From Amaurobius ferox (taxonomy: Eukaryota; Arthropoda; Arachnida; Araneae; Amaurobiidae): a stretch of 64,000 bases of DNA. The notes beneath the pieces are model-generated. The model ran no database searches. It was not told where the DNA came from and saw nothing but the letters and a program-made list of their open reading frames with translations. The position numbers and the translations under genes are program-made. This document shows positions 34,801 through 49,619 of the stretch, piece by piece. Where the stretch lies: assembly GCA_951213105.1 (NCBI GenBank), contig OX578139.1, forward strand, positions 72,603,184 through 72,667,183. The letters run 5' to 3'. Every line of letters begins with the position of its first letter. The stretch's first letter is position 1.

Positions 34801-35787
34801 CTAAATTTAGATTTTCGAGCTACTGCGATTCTCGAATTTTTCTCAAAAACGAGTACATTTCTATGGCGGGTCCAAGACTGGATAAGGCTTGGAGTCCAAA
34901 GAGTTAAAATATACCACATAAGACAACCACCAGCTAAACTTGAAATCTCTAGCTGCGCCGGGTCTTGAGTAATTTCCCAAAATCGAGATATCCAATAAGA
35001 ACTAGCCTGATTAGGTTCAACACCATAGAACTTAAATATACCCCAATAAAGAATCATATACTACATTTAGACATACTGTCTGCCACGCTTTTTAAGTTTT
35101 TCTCAAAAAACGAGTTCCTTCATGAGCCGCGTTCAGGACGGGCAAGCACGATAATAATTTTTATCCAAAGAGTTAAAATATACCGCAAAAGACATGCTAA
35201 ATTTGGAAATTTTAGATACTCCGGTCCTCGAATTACTCCCAAAAATCTAGTAAGTTCCTAAGGCGAGCCCAAGACGGGCTACCCCGATGAGGTGCAAAAT
35301 CTGAAGAATTAAAACTCCAAACGAAAATGGTATACTGAATTTAGGTAGGTAATCTAGCTGCTTCAGTTTTCAATATATTCTCAGAAAACGAACACATTCC
35401 TACTGCGAATACAGGACAGGATGCCACGCTTGGGTTTTAATTCCAAACAGTAAAAATATACAGCAAAATACAAGATTTTAACCTTGAAATTTCCAACTAC
35501 TTCGGTTCGGTACTCGCGTAATTTTGCTAAAATCAACTACTTTTTTATGACGGGCTAAAAATGGACTAGCCCGACAAGATTCAAAATCCATTGAATTAAA
35601 GTATACCTTAAAAGACAATTTATAATATATTTAAACATTTTAGCTTCTTCGGTTTTCGGTTTATTCTCAAATAACGAGTACATTCCTATAACGGGGACAA
35701 AACTGGCTAGCGCGATTATGTGTTACGTCCAAAGTGTTAAAATATATCGCTAAAAAGTTAAAATCCAAAAAGTTAAAATATACATGC
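34800..35787. repeat. Degenerate satellite, ~130-144-bp monomer, ~7 units
   Basis: The phrase TCTCAAAAACGAGTACATT and variants recur near 34853, 34986, 35114, 35251, 35394, 35538 and 35678. Between them lie GACGGGCTAGCCCGAT-like and GTTAAAATATACCGC-like blocks. Units differ strongly, so the array is old. It stops at 35787 where the solo-LTR-like repeat begins and resumes at 36736. Confidence 0.8.
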
Positions 35788-36735
35788 TGTGGGACACATT
35801 TTAAATAAAGGAGCTATAGCTTAACTGCATAATTAACATTAATTATTATTAATCATCATATCCTAACATTGCCGTAAATTCTCATATTAGTGGATTTATT
35901 ATTGAAATCGTACATTGCTAGTTGTGCTGCTATATAAAACCCTCCAATTATTTAACTTTCGTGTGAGTCCTGTAGTGGAATTATTAATTGTTATAATACT
36001 CATTGACTGCACCATTTAAACTTTAACAATAAAACATTTATTAACAACATAAATCTTAATTAAATTCAATTACACTATTTAATTATATTATTTCAGCGGA
36101 GGGGACATGTGTGACAAAAACGGAAAACCCTAAATATTGGTTATGACCAGATATCATTTTCAATGGACACATACCTTCAATTTCGGCCTTAGGTTTTGAT
36201 CGTATATCAAATGCTTGCATCGGTTGTTTGTACTGGCCATAACTCTTTGGTGTGTGGCTCCTTCTCGTACTCTGATTGCACTCACATATTAATATATCTC
36301 CATTATTTTGGAACCTCTACGGGACACTCTACAAGGCTGAATTCCCCAAATCCAGTCATCGTCTCCAAGTTATCTTAAGTCGTATTAAAACAAGTTATCT
36401 GTTTCAAGTCATGTTAGTATCTATTTGTTCTCTCGTTATCATTCTCGGGTCACAGGCTGTGGTTCCCTCGTTTGGGGGGGGGGGGGGTAACTCCGCCTTT
36501 TCTTCCATTTGCCGCATTGAGTTTGACGTAACAATCTTCTTTTTTTTATTGGTTACTCCTTTAACCAATGGAACCATTCCACATCTCGTAAGGCCCAGCT
36601 CGGCCCCATCTGTCATGGCACCCCTAAATTTGTGGTTTTCTGACCTTTAGGTTCAAGGGGTTATAAAACTCGGTGCCAGCCAGACTACAAGTATTGTTCG
36701 CCGTTTTGGCCACCACAAATATTCAAATAAATTAG
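35788..36735 (+). mobile_element. Solo-LTR-like repeat, copy 2, inserted in satellite
   Basis: Homologue of 6155-7010, starting TGTGGGACAC. The TATA-like GGTTATAAAAC near 36660 precedes CTCGGTGCCAGCC. Satellite monomers on both sides show it is an insertion. A G-run of 13 occurs near 36475. No internal retroviral or retrotransposon genes are present. Confidence 0.5.
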
Positions 36736-36900
36736 AATTTCAGCTACTCAAATTATTCCCCCAAAACTAGTGAATTCAAGAAGAGCCCAAAACAGCCTAA
36801 GTTCAATAAGGTTCAAACTCTGAAGAACTTAAATGCGCAAAAACAACCACAAAACCACAAAAGACAGTATCATACCAATTTTCATGTTACTCCCATGAAT
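36736..36900. repeat. Continuation of the degenerate satellite
   Basis: TTTCAGCTACTCAAATTATT, CCCAAAACTAG and AGGTTCAAACTCTGAAGAAC continue the monomer phrases of 34800-35787. Confidence 0.65.
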
Positions 36901-37739
36901 AAAACTTAACTATTTTGGTCCTGAGGTTTGAACAAATTCCAGATCAAGATAAATAAATGTTTAAACATAGAAATATATCCTTCGCACAATCTCTCTGATA
37001 TACAAATGTATTTTTGTGTATACCACTTGCAATTAGCAAACCAAATTTCACACCAATTCTTCGGCAATTTCAAAATATATCGATCATTTAATTTGCATTA
37101 AAGTTGGATCAGTTTTAATGTTAACGCTCTGACTTTTGTTCTCGTATTCGAAACAAGAGCCATTAATCCGCACCAGGTTAATCCACACGTGACTTATCTA
37201 TCAATTTTTAGAACATTTCATCGAATAATTTTATGACTAATTCCAAAATCCATAATATATCAAGATTTGTTCTCTCTGTATGAGAAATGAGGCAGGTTGG
37301 TTTCACTCGTTTGGTTGTCAAATATTGCGTATAAGACAAGTATTTGATTAATAACTTTCGGTATATTTAGTCTTATATTTTAGATTTTGGCGATTTTTGA
37401 TGGTTGTTTTTCAGATAAAGGCAGGTTCTATTCTCCTGAATCGTACCAGAATCTAATCAGTACCACAGTAACCCACATCTGACACACCTACTAAATGTTA
37501 TGAAATTTGATCAATTAGTTTTTGAGCTAGAGTGAATACATGCATTGCACAGACGCCCTTAGACGTCAAGTTAAAAATAGTTTTTGTTTGTGTGCTCTAA
37601 TGTGTTCGAAACGTGTAGATCCGCCAAAACTCGAAATGCGATTTTCGACATGATTCCAATACTTTATACATTACCATGAGTTGTAGGGAAAGTAAACAAG
37701 CTGAATACCGCTACACTAAGGGGTATTGCTCATTATATA

Positions 37740-39080
37740 AATTACAAGTTATGAGTAACACGAAATCCTTTCACGCATTCCTGTTTCCCAAAACGATTTT
37801 GTAAATTACGAAGTTTCCTTAGAAAGGAAAATTTTTAATTTTCCCTGCATACGTGACACGATGATTTCTGCCAGTAAGTAATAAAGAGATCAGATCTTTA
37901 GCAATTGATGACAGCAGCCACACCCATAATTCTGGAATGAAACTGGGATATTTTGACTAAAAGACTGTACGTGAGCAAGAAAAACATTATTAGCTGAATG
38001 ATAATAATGATTGAAGTTCCTTAATACTTTTACCATTTTGATATATATTTTTACTGAGATTTGAAAGTCACTCATTAAGACTGCTCAAAATAACAAAATA
38101 ACAAAACTTAACCCGGGTTTAAGTTCGTACGACATTTTATGTTGAAGGTAGCGTATATTGATTATTTATGGGTTAATTTTGAAACCAATAATTTGTTTCT
38201 TATTTCAAAGCGGAGTATGTAAATCGACCCATCCACGATACAAAGTTGGTGTTTCGATTGTTTTAGAATTATGTCCTTAAATCTTAATTGCATGCTCTTT
38301 ACACAGCTTAACCCGTTTGTAAATTATAATTAATAATTTTACTACATTATTTGTTACAAAGTGCATGTTCAATTGTACAGTATTTAAAAGTGCAATTCAT
38401 GGTGAGTATTTTTGCACATTAGTCATCCTACGTAATTTTTCGATTATTGATATTTCTATTTCTCTATCCCAAAACAATTTGTAAATTAAGACGTTTCTTT
38501 AAAAATGCAAAGCTTTAATTATTCCTGTGTACGTGACGCGCGCCTTTCTGTCAGTAATTAATAAAGATCTTTAGCAATTGATGACTGCAGCCACACCCAT
38601 AATTCTGGAATGAAATTAGGATATTTTAACTAAAAGTATTGTACTTGAGCAAGAAAAACTTTATTAGCTGAATGAAACTATGATTGAAATCCCTTAATAC
38701 TTTTACCATTTTGATATATATTTCTGCTGAGATTTAAAGCTCATACATTAAGGCTGCTTAAAATAACAAACATTAGGATTCACGTTCGTACGACATTTTA
38801 TGAAGGTAGTGCATATTTATTGTATATGGGTTAATATTGGAACCAATAATCTGATTTTAATTTCAAAGATGAGTATCTAAGTCGGCACATTCGCGTTCCA
38901 AAGTCGATGTTTTTTATTTTGTTAGAATTGTTTCCTTAAATCTTTATTGCACGCATTGCTCTTTAACTGCTCTTGAAACAGCTTAACTCGTTTGTAAATA
39001 GTAATAAATAATTTTACTGCACTATTTGTTGCATTATTTGTGTATTACTGATGAATACAGCTCAGTGTTAACAGCATCAC
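37740..39080. repeat. Diverged tandem duplication, period ~671 bp
   Basis: CACACCCATAATTCTGGAAT recurs at about 37919 and 38590. Flanking blocks (TCTTTAGCAATTGATGAC, GAGCAAGAAAAAC, TTAATACTTTTACCATTTTG, GTACGACATTTTATG) follow in the same order in both units. Noncoding. Confidence 0.8.
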
Positions 39081-39387
39081 ATGACAGAATTTAAAAAAGA
39101 GTATATCTAACTTTTATCCATGTTGACTATTTAAGAGGTTTTCAGACAAATGTATCTTACATAACTAAAGAAGGTGTCTGCGTGCACTCTACAGCGGGAA
39201 ATCCAATCATTGCACGGCTATCAAATTTGGTACATGGGTACTTATGGACCCTAAAAGTGTGTTATTTGTTCCACTTGGATACGTATATGCTCCTGTAAGA
39301 TAAATTTAATGAGTCTGATGTTAACAGCTACTTATATTTCTATCTAGAATTATTTACTAAATTAATATTCACAATATTAATGTAATT

Positions 39388-40338
39388 ACTTTCCTTATAT
39401 ACATAATGTATAAGGAAAGTATTGTGACGGGGTCGAAAATTCGAATTCGAGTTTTTGACGGGAGAGCACGTTTCAAGCATCCCTGATCACGAATCAAACA
39501 TTTTTGAAGTGATGTCTGTGTGTGTGTGTGTGTGTGTGTGAAAGTATGTGTGTATGTGTGTGTGTGTGTCAGTGAGACTGTGGAGACGATAACTGACGAA
39601 CGAATGAACCGATTCGAACCAAATTTGGTACAAAAATCACAATCCGTAAACACTGGAAGCCTATTGTTTTTATACGCAATCGAATGTTCAGAACACCCCT
39701 AAATTTTCGAATGAAATTTTGAAAAAATCGTCAAAAATTTAAAACCACTAATAAAGTTACGCAAATAGACATTTCTTATGTAATTTTTCATTAGAAAACG
39801 ATTGACATAAATTTTAGAACGCTAACGTGAACCGTTCTCGAGATATTGTACATTTTTTAAAAAAATTATCAAAAAGTCATATAAAATAATAAGAAAAATA
39901 TTTCCTATTGAGAAACATGTTTACTTTTCATATGTAATACCATGCGATAAATTGAGTGTAATCCTTCTCGTGGATCTAGCTCGTTCCATTCTTGAAAAAA
40001 GATACTTTGAATAATACTTTTGTATTTGAACGCCAATAGTCATTTATCTGCTTTAAGAAAAACTTATTTCTTAGTGCATAACGCTTGGCGAGATTTTGGC
40101 GACGAATTTGGCGGAATGTCGCCAACTTGGCGACTTTTTTGAAATGTTGCCAAATTAACGAAAATCTCGCCGAATGGATAAAAATGACGCTAAATCAATG
40201 AAAATTACGACTAATTGTGGAAAATTCAATATCTTGGAAAGAATATTAGTATCTACTACAAGAAAATCCTATTTTTTACTGTAAAAGTAGTAAATTCATT
40301 ACATTATATAAGGAAAGTCATGTGTTGCCCACATCAGA
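39388..40338 (-). repeat. H-family element, full-length copy
   Basis: The terminal hairpin ACTTTCCTTATA/TATAAGGAAAGT is at the left end, and CATGTGTTGCCCACATCAGA at the right. A (TG)n block lies at 39517-39568. Very similar to the copy at 40684. Length ~951 bp, no coding sequence. Confidence 0.8.
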
Positions 40339-40589
40339 TTTTTTTGTATTGGATTTATCTAATTTTTGTGTTTTAAAAATGTGTAGACTTTTAAAATCTA
40401 AAAATATTTCAACTACATTTATATTAAAGCAAATTTTTTATAAGGTTCAAATTGATATATAATAGTTCTTACTTGAATATAAAATTGAGCATCTGGTGAC
40501 GTAATTGCTGGCCACGTCTTGAGCTTGTTAAGTCTTAACTGGCAGGATTTTGTTTGTACTATACTATATATACCACTGTACTATACTAT

Positions 40590-41660
40590 TTACACCACTG
40601 TAAAGTACTGTGGTGTAACTTCTAGACTATACAGTAATTCCTCTGGTGTTCCTCAGGGTTCTAATCTGGGTCCAGTCCTTTTTACTTTCCTTATATACAT
40701 AATGTATAAGGAAAGTATTGTGACGGGGTCGAAAATTCGAATTCGAGTTTTCGACGGGAGAACACGTTTCAAGCATCCCTGATCGCGAATCAAACATTTT
40801 TGAAGTGATGTGTGTGTGTGTGTGTGAAAGTATGTGTGTGTGTGTGTGTGTGTCAGTGAGTCTGTGGAGACGATAACTGACGAATGAATGGACCGATTCT
40901 AACCAAATTTGGTACAAAAATCACAATCCGTAAACACTGGAAGCCTATTGTTTTTATACGCAATCGAATGTCCAGAACCCCCCTAAATTTTCGAATGAAA
41001 TTTCGAAAAAATCATTAAAAACTCAAAACCACTAATAAAGTTACGCAAATAGACATTTCTTATGTAATTTTTCATTAGAAAACGATTGACATAAATTTTA
41101 GAACGCTAACATGAACCGTTCTCGAGATATTGTACATTTTTCAAAAAAATTATCAAAAAGTCATATAAAAAAAAAATATTTTCTATTGAGAAACATGTTC
41201 ACTTTTCGTATATAATACCATGCGATAAATTAAGTGACATCATTCTCGTGAATCTAGCTTGTTCCATTCATGAAAAAAGATACTTTGAATAATACTTTTG
41301 TATTTGAACGCCAATAGTCATTTATCTGCTGTAAGAATAACTTATTTCTAAGTGCATAACGCTTGGCGAGATTTTGGCGACGAATTTGCTGAATGTCGCC
41401 AACTTGGCGATTTTTTTAGATGTTGCCAAATTAACGAAAATCTCGCCAAATGGATATATATGACGCTAAATCAATGAAAATGACGACTAATTGTCGAAAA
41501 TTCAATATCTTGGAATGAATATTAGTATCTACTATAAGAAAAACCTAATTTTTTACTGTAAAAGTAGTAAATTCATTACATTATATAAGGAAAGTCATGT
41601 GTTGCCCACATCAGATTTTTTTAGATTAATAACAAGGATTGCCCAAATTATTTAAAATTC
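40590..41660 (+). pseudogene. LINE reverse transcriptase fragment split by an H element
   Basis: Before 40684 a frame reads VKYCGVTSRLYSNSSGVPQG, then SNLGPVLF, the conserved palm block of LINE RTs upstream of the FINDL segment. At 40684 the H element starts. Right after it (from about 41625) INNKDCPNYF resumes in the place where FINDL-PNY is expected. The reading frame across the junction does not restore cleanly, so the RT was probably decayed before or after insertion. This is a short fragment only. Confidence 0.65.
40684..41615 (-). repeat. H-family element inserted in a LINE RT fragment
   Basis: Same termini as the copy at 39388 (ACTTTCCTTATA hairpin left, ACATCAGA right), with (TG)n at 40811-40852. 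The right flank is a T-run, the A-rich 5' target of this family in reverse. Length ~932 bp. Confidence 0.8.
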
Positions 41661-42560
41661 AAATTGTTTTAACTGATTATATCCATCTGGAAGCATATTC
41701 ATTAAGTGTGTTGTGATAGTCAATGAAATTATTTAGGTAGAAAAGCGCATAATGCGAAAAAACACAAAGTTTCTAAATATTTTGCGTCATACATTTCACT
41801 TGACGTTTTGCTAATAACGATCAATTATATGCAACATGGGAGTGTATAACTCTATCTCTCTCTTTCACTCACTTTTTGCCATAAATAAATAAATATGTTT
41901 AGATTAACTAATAATGATTTACTTATAACTATTTTTAAAGTCCTCACTAACGGTAAGCATTTTATTCCTTTGGACACACACAACTTATCTATACCTTTGA
42001 CAGCCTACAATAGGTGGCATGTTAAATGTTTTCAACAATGTGATTATTAATGCTATAAATTGTGTATTTTTGTTTGGTAATTAACTGTGTATTTATGTTT
42101 ATGCATACGGTCTTTATCTTTCCGTGCTCTTACCGGGCGTGTTCTAAAAGAGGTAGATACCACAGGATAAAATGATTAGCTTGTATGGCCAGGATTCGAT
42201 TGGAAATGTTGGTTCAGTAACCAAGAAAACACATTTTGGAGGATAGTAGCATTAAAGAAATTTTCAAAATCAATTTAGAGAAATGTTATTCTTTCAATAC
42301 CAACGTTTTTTCTTAATTTAATTTGGAAAATATAAGATATATTTTTTAAAATTTAAATATGTGGATCGAGATAGTTTCAGTTACCAAGCAAGAGAAGTGA
42401 GTTTTAGTAAATACCTTAATTTTGCATATTTTATTTTATGTGTAACATTGACTGAATTTACGCGGAGAGCTAAATTTTACCTTAATCTCATAATTATGCC
42501 GAACACGGGTAACACTGATGGTGCCACGACACTTCTAAAATTACCGACTTAACGTACGGG
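41660..42560. other. Stretch without recognisable genes
   Basis: AT-rich; nothing recognised. Confidence 0.45.
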
Positions 42561-42574
42561 CGTAAAAATAAGAG

Positions 42575-42967
42575 TTGTTGTTGATGTTGTTGAGACCCAG
42601 ACCGTCCGACCTACCAGGAAGGTGTAAGGTAACCGTTTGGACGGCCGGGAAGTGCCACCCAATTTAAACCGGAACCCAGTGGGGGAGGCATCCACAGGGA
42701 CCGTACCTTCCGTCCCTACCACCAATCCCTAGGATGGATTTACGGACCCACATGTTTAACGTGGTCGTACTCCGCATTAACACGGCGGCAGTTGTGGCAG
42801 CATGCAAATCCAGCGCGCAAACCACCGGGCTACCGCGTCCGAAATGTGCCAACAGCACGCGGTGTTCCCAGGTGGTCACCCACCCAAGTACTAACTGCGC
42901 CCGATGCTGCTTGACTTCGGTGATCTAGCGAGAACTGGTGTTTTCAGCACGGTAGGGCCGTTGGCCA
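42575..42967 (-). mobile_element. Composite SINE: 5S rRNA head fused to tRNA-SINE, 14-bp TSD
   Basis: CGTAAAAATAAGAG at 42561-42574 and 42968-42981 brackets the whole unit. On the minus strand the order is a full-length 5S rRNA-like head, a ~7-nt joint, a tRNA-like segment (GCGGTAGCCCGGTGG A box, B box mostly lost), the common SINE body, the 3' hairpin and a GTT/CAA-type tail. One TSD around both parts shows they moved as a single unit. The other SINE copies in the window lack the 5S part. Confidence 0.9.
42848..42965 (-). rRNA. 5S rRNA-like head of the composite SINE
   Basis: About 118 nt run from GCCAACGGCCCTACC through ATCACCGAAGTCAAGCAGC, GGTTAGTACTTGG-like and TGGGTGACCACCTGGGAACA to CGTGCTGTTGGC. 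The internal promoter regions of 5S genes (A box, intermediate element, C box) are recognisable. As a SINE head it is probably not ribosomal. Confidence 0.8.
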
Positions 42968-42984
42968 CGTAAAAATAAGAGTGA

Positions 42985-44820
42985 AACATCCGATCGCAAT
43001 TGAGCAATTTATATCGCAGAACGAAGCGGAAGATAGCATTCAATAGGGATTAATATCTTCTACAAATATCAATATCTAAAATTTGCATAAGGGATTATTT
43101 TGGCACTAGCTTCGAACTTTCATAGCCAACTCAAATTGATCATTACATATTCGGATTCACTGAATACTTTCACACATAAAAATATATAATAAAAAAATAA
43201 AAATATGTAATAAAAAAATAATAGAAAAATGTCCAAAATTGACCCAGAATATCTTTAAAAACCATTAAGAGTGGTCTAAAATTTGAACTCTGCAGCAGAA
43301 AGAGCGAACTTCGTTCAGATAGACAGTCTCAGTTCCGCCAGAATGTAATGTTCTGTAGCTTTCACCTACGTTTTGTTTTTATGTTTACAACATAGCCATT
43401 GTTTTTTAAACATCGATGAGTTAGGTGCGGTTTTCAATGTTTTTAATCATATACGGTTTTTAAAATACATCTAAGGTTTTTTTTTATTTTCCATAACTTC
43501 AGGAATGGCCTCCGATAGCCGTAATAATAATCGAATTTTGGAAAAATAATTGATAGCACATTCAATATTGCACGGATAATGTTGTACATCGTTGAAAAGA
43601 AATGTTGTACATCGATATTTCAGACGTAGCTGCATCATCGAATGGTGTTAAAAATAACAGCTGTTTTTATTCGTAATTTTTATGAATCATAATTTAATAA
43701 TTAATAATAACTATTTCAAATATGGTTGAATATTAAAATTTTTATGAATTTTGTGTGGTATTTTTACCAGATAACTATGCAAAAACAATTTTCTTCGAAA
43801 ATTGATTTATGGCAGCTGTATGTCGCCAAAAACTGGTAAATTCATTTGATAGTAGGGTACGTAAATTTCAAACTCTTGCAAGAGTTAGAAAAATTAAAAA
43901 TAGTAAACTTTTTTTTTTAAATCGACTTCAAAATTTTTATAGAATCTAAATATGCAATGGTCAATGGGGTTTGCCCTTGAAGATTTTGAAGTTAGTGACA
44001 AATAACTATGAAGACGGACCCCCCTAAACAAATTTTAAATATCGATATTTGTAAAATACATTAATCTCTATCGGATATCTTCCGTTTTGTTCTGCGACAT
44101 ACATTGTGCAATAGCGGTCGGTGTTTTGGTTTTTCATTTTTATACGAGTGTACGTCTTGTACACTTTCGACGGTTTACCGGATAACAACTACTAAAGGTT
44201 CTTTGAGCAATTTGAAAAGTTAAGAACAAATGCATCTCAGTAAAAGTTTCTGAAAAGCAACCCATCGACATCTCGTCAAGACGTAGTTGTTTGCCCGTAG
44301 CCTTAGTCCGTAAATCATCAGAAGAGCAGACCGCTAAGTTGATACACAAAAATCAACTTGCTCTCACTTGAAAAAAAAAAGAAACTTTCTCTCCTTGACT
44401 CAAAATTTAAAAGCATAATCCCCATAATCCAAGAACAACTCTATTGTTATTTAGCGCCTCCGGCCAACCCATCGCTTTTGAAAGCCGTCCAAATCCAATA
44501 TTGTTCGACCACTAGTTGAAAGACAGCAGCAGTACATGCCGCCTCTCTCAAATTTGTCACTTAGATCTTTAAACCCAAATCCGACTTCTGATCTTTAAAC
44601 CCAAATATTTAAATTTTCAAGGGAAATTAATTAATTTCTTGTTTCTTATAACAAATAGACATACTATTTGTTTTTAATATTTAGCTTTGAAACTTTAATT
44701 AAACCTTTTAATTTTAAATTTTATTTTAAATAACGTTGTCAATTAAATTTAAATTATAAAAATGATTTACGAAACTTTAAAGCCCGTAACAAAACATACA
44801 TGCTCAACAAATAATGAAAC
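42985..44820. other. AT-rich stretch without recognisable genes
   Basis: Short frames only, no recognised motif. Confidence 0.5.
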
Positions 44821-44826
44821 CCACTA

Positions 44827-45050
44827 CACAGTGGAGCCCACTTATAACGAACTCGAATGTAGCGAAGTATCAGTGATAACGAATATTTCTGCAATCACCT
44901 TGGTCATCATCAAAACTTTCATAATGTTAAACCCTTGTTACTGTTTATCTTACACCTAAACTTTCAATCGGTTATTGCGAATATCGGTTATAATGAATAT
45001 ATTTTTCGACTATATAACTTGCGACTTCGCTGTATTCGATCTCCACTATA
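44827..45050. mobile_element. Possible pogo/Tc1-type MITE
   Basis: The left end CAGTGGAG...CTCGAATGTAGCGAAG and the inverted right end CTTCGCTGTATTCGA...CTCCACTA form imperfect terminal inverted repeats, with TA outside each. Repeated TTATAACGAA-like words occur inside. Length ~224 bp, noncoding. Confidence 0.45.
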
Positions 45051-45435
45051 TTTCGAGCCAAGAATATTAACTGCTCCAAAGCGACAGGGATTATCAAAAA
45101 AAAATTAATTTAATTTATTAAATATTATTATATTTAATTTATAAATTTATTAAATATTCATCAATGTAGAGTAATTTTCGTTTATTTGTTATTTTTATGA
45201 ATTTGGTCATGTTCACTCAGCGACATTTTTAAAAAGTTGTATGATTTTGAGATATTTTTCCAAATTTGCTTCCAAATGTATAAAATAAAAAATTTTCAAT
45301 ATTTCAAACAAAAATATCTCATATGAAGTTAATAAAATATGGGTAAAATAGTATAACCTAAAAACAAATAACTTCATATTGAAGTTTTTTATGCGTATAA
45401 TCAATTTATGTACAAAAACATTGCTTATAAAGAAA

Positions 45436-46335
45436 TCTGATGTGGGCAGCACATGACTTTCCTTATATATTGCAATGAATTTACTACTTTTACAATAAAA
45501 AAATAGATTATTTTTATAGTTGATATTTATATTATTTCCAAGATATTGAATTTTCGTCAATGAGTCGTCATTTTCATTGATTTAGAGTCATTTTTATCCA
45601 TTTGGCGAGTTTTTTTGTTAATTTAGCAATATTTAAAAAAGTTAGCGACATTCCACCAAATTCCTCGCCAAAATCTCGCCAAGCGTTATGGACGGAGAAA
45701 TAAGTTATTATTATAGCAGATAAATGACTATTGGCGTTCAAATACAAAAGTATTACTCAAAGTATCTTTTTTCATGAATGGAACGAGCTAGATCCACGAG
45801 AATGATGTCACCAAATTTATCGCATGGTATTTTATATGAAAAGTGAACATATTTCTCAATAGCAAATATTCTTTTTTATTTTATATGACTTTTTGATATT
45901 CTTTTTGAAAAATGTGCAATATCTCGAGAAAAGTTCATGTTGGCGTTCTAAAATTTATGTCAATCGTTTTTTAATGAAAAATTACATAAAAATGTCTATT
46001 TGCGTAACTTTATTACAGGTTTTGATTTTTTGACGATTTTTTTCAAAATTTCACTCAAAACTTTAGGGGGAGGGGTTGAATATTCGATTGCGTATAAAAA
46101 CAATAGGCTTGCAGTGTTTACAGATTGCAATTTTTGTACCAAATTTTGTGCTAATCGATCCATTGTTTCGTCAGTTATCGTTTCCATAGACTCACTGACA
46201 CACACACACACACACAGACATCACTTCAGAAATGTTCGATTCGTGATCAGGGAAGATTGAAATATGCTCTCCCGTCGAAAACTCGAATTCAAATTTCATC
46301 ACAATACTTTCCTTATAAATTATTGTACATAAGGA
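45436..46335 (+). repeat. H-family element, diverged copy
   Basis: Starts TCTGATGTGGGCAGCACATG after AAAGAAA and follows the H block order to a decayed terminal hairpin. A (CA)n tract lies at 46199-46217. Confidence 0.75.
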
Positions 46336-46339
46336 GAAT

Positions 46340-49044
<2,705 letters not shown>

Positions 49045-49180
49045 TAAATGTGTAATTATATTGTGAAAGTTGTAAAATGCCAGAAATCGCACGAATAAGG
49101 CGCGAAGCTGAACTACAACCAGAATTCAAATAACACACCAGAAAAGTAGACAAGTAAATGGAAGCAATACACCAAAGATT

Positions 49181-49252
49181 GGCCGGGGGGGTTGTGACCC
49201 CACTCCCCGGTTAAGCAAGCTTTTGTCTAGACAACACTCCCGGAAGCCGATA
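49181..49252 (-). ncRNA. GC-rich structured motif (Penelope 3' module), copy C
   Basis: In sense ATATCGGCTTCCGGGAGTGT, self-complementary GTCTAGAC, AAAAGCTTGCTTAACCGGGG, then G-run/C-run pairing before GGCC. (TA)n lies about 140 bp further 3' in sense. Compared with copies B and D the small central stem (GTCTAGAC, GTCGCGAC, GCCATGGC) changes sequence but stays self-complementary. Confidence 0.55.
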
Positions 49253-49619
49253 TATTGCATAAGATATGAATAACGAAGTATCAAAAATATAAAACGAGTG
49301 TGCCAGATAACATGAAAACGTGGAATAACGCACAAGACTCGAAAACCAAAATCTGCATTAAAGTGTCGTAATTCTACAATTTAAAAGACAATAAGGATTA
49401 AAAAATATAGTTTATAAACACGTAATAAGATACTGTACCATGACTTCAATACCTCAATAAGCAAGACGAATACGCACCAATCTATCCAAACGTTTATATT
49501 CATAATGTAGGTAAGTATACACGGCATATGCCAGTGCAAGGAAGACATGGACACTTAGTCATGAACAACCCTTTATCGGTTCTGTATCTAAATATATTCT
49601 GTAGCTTTCAGTTACGGTT

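Noticed and set aside
42848..42965. Functional 5S rRNA gene
   Set aside because: The TSD encloses it together with a SINE, so it is a retroposed copy.
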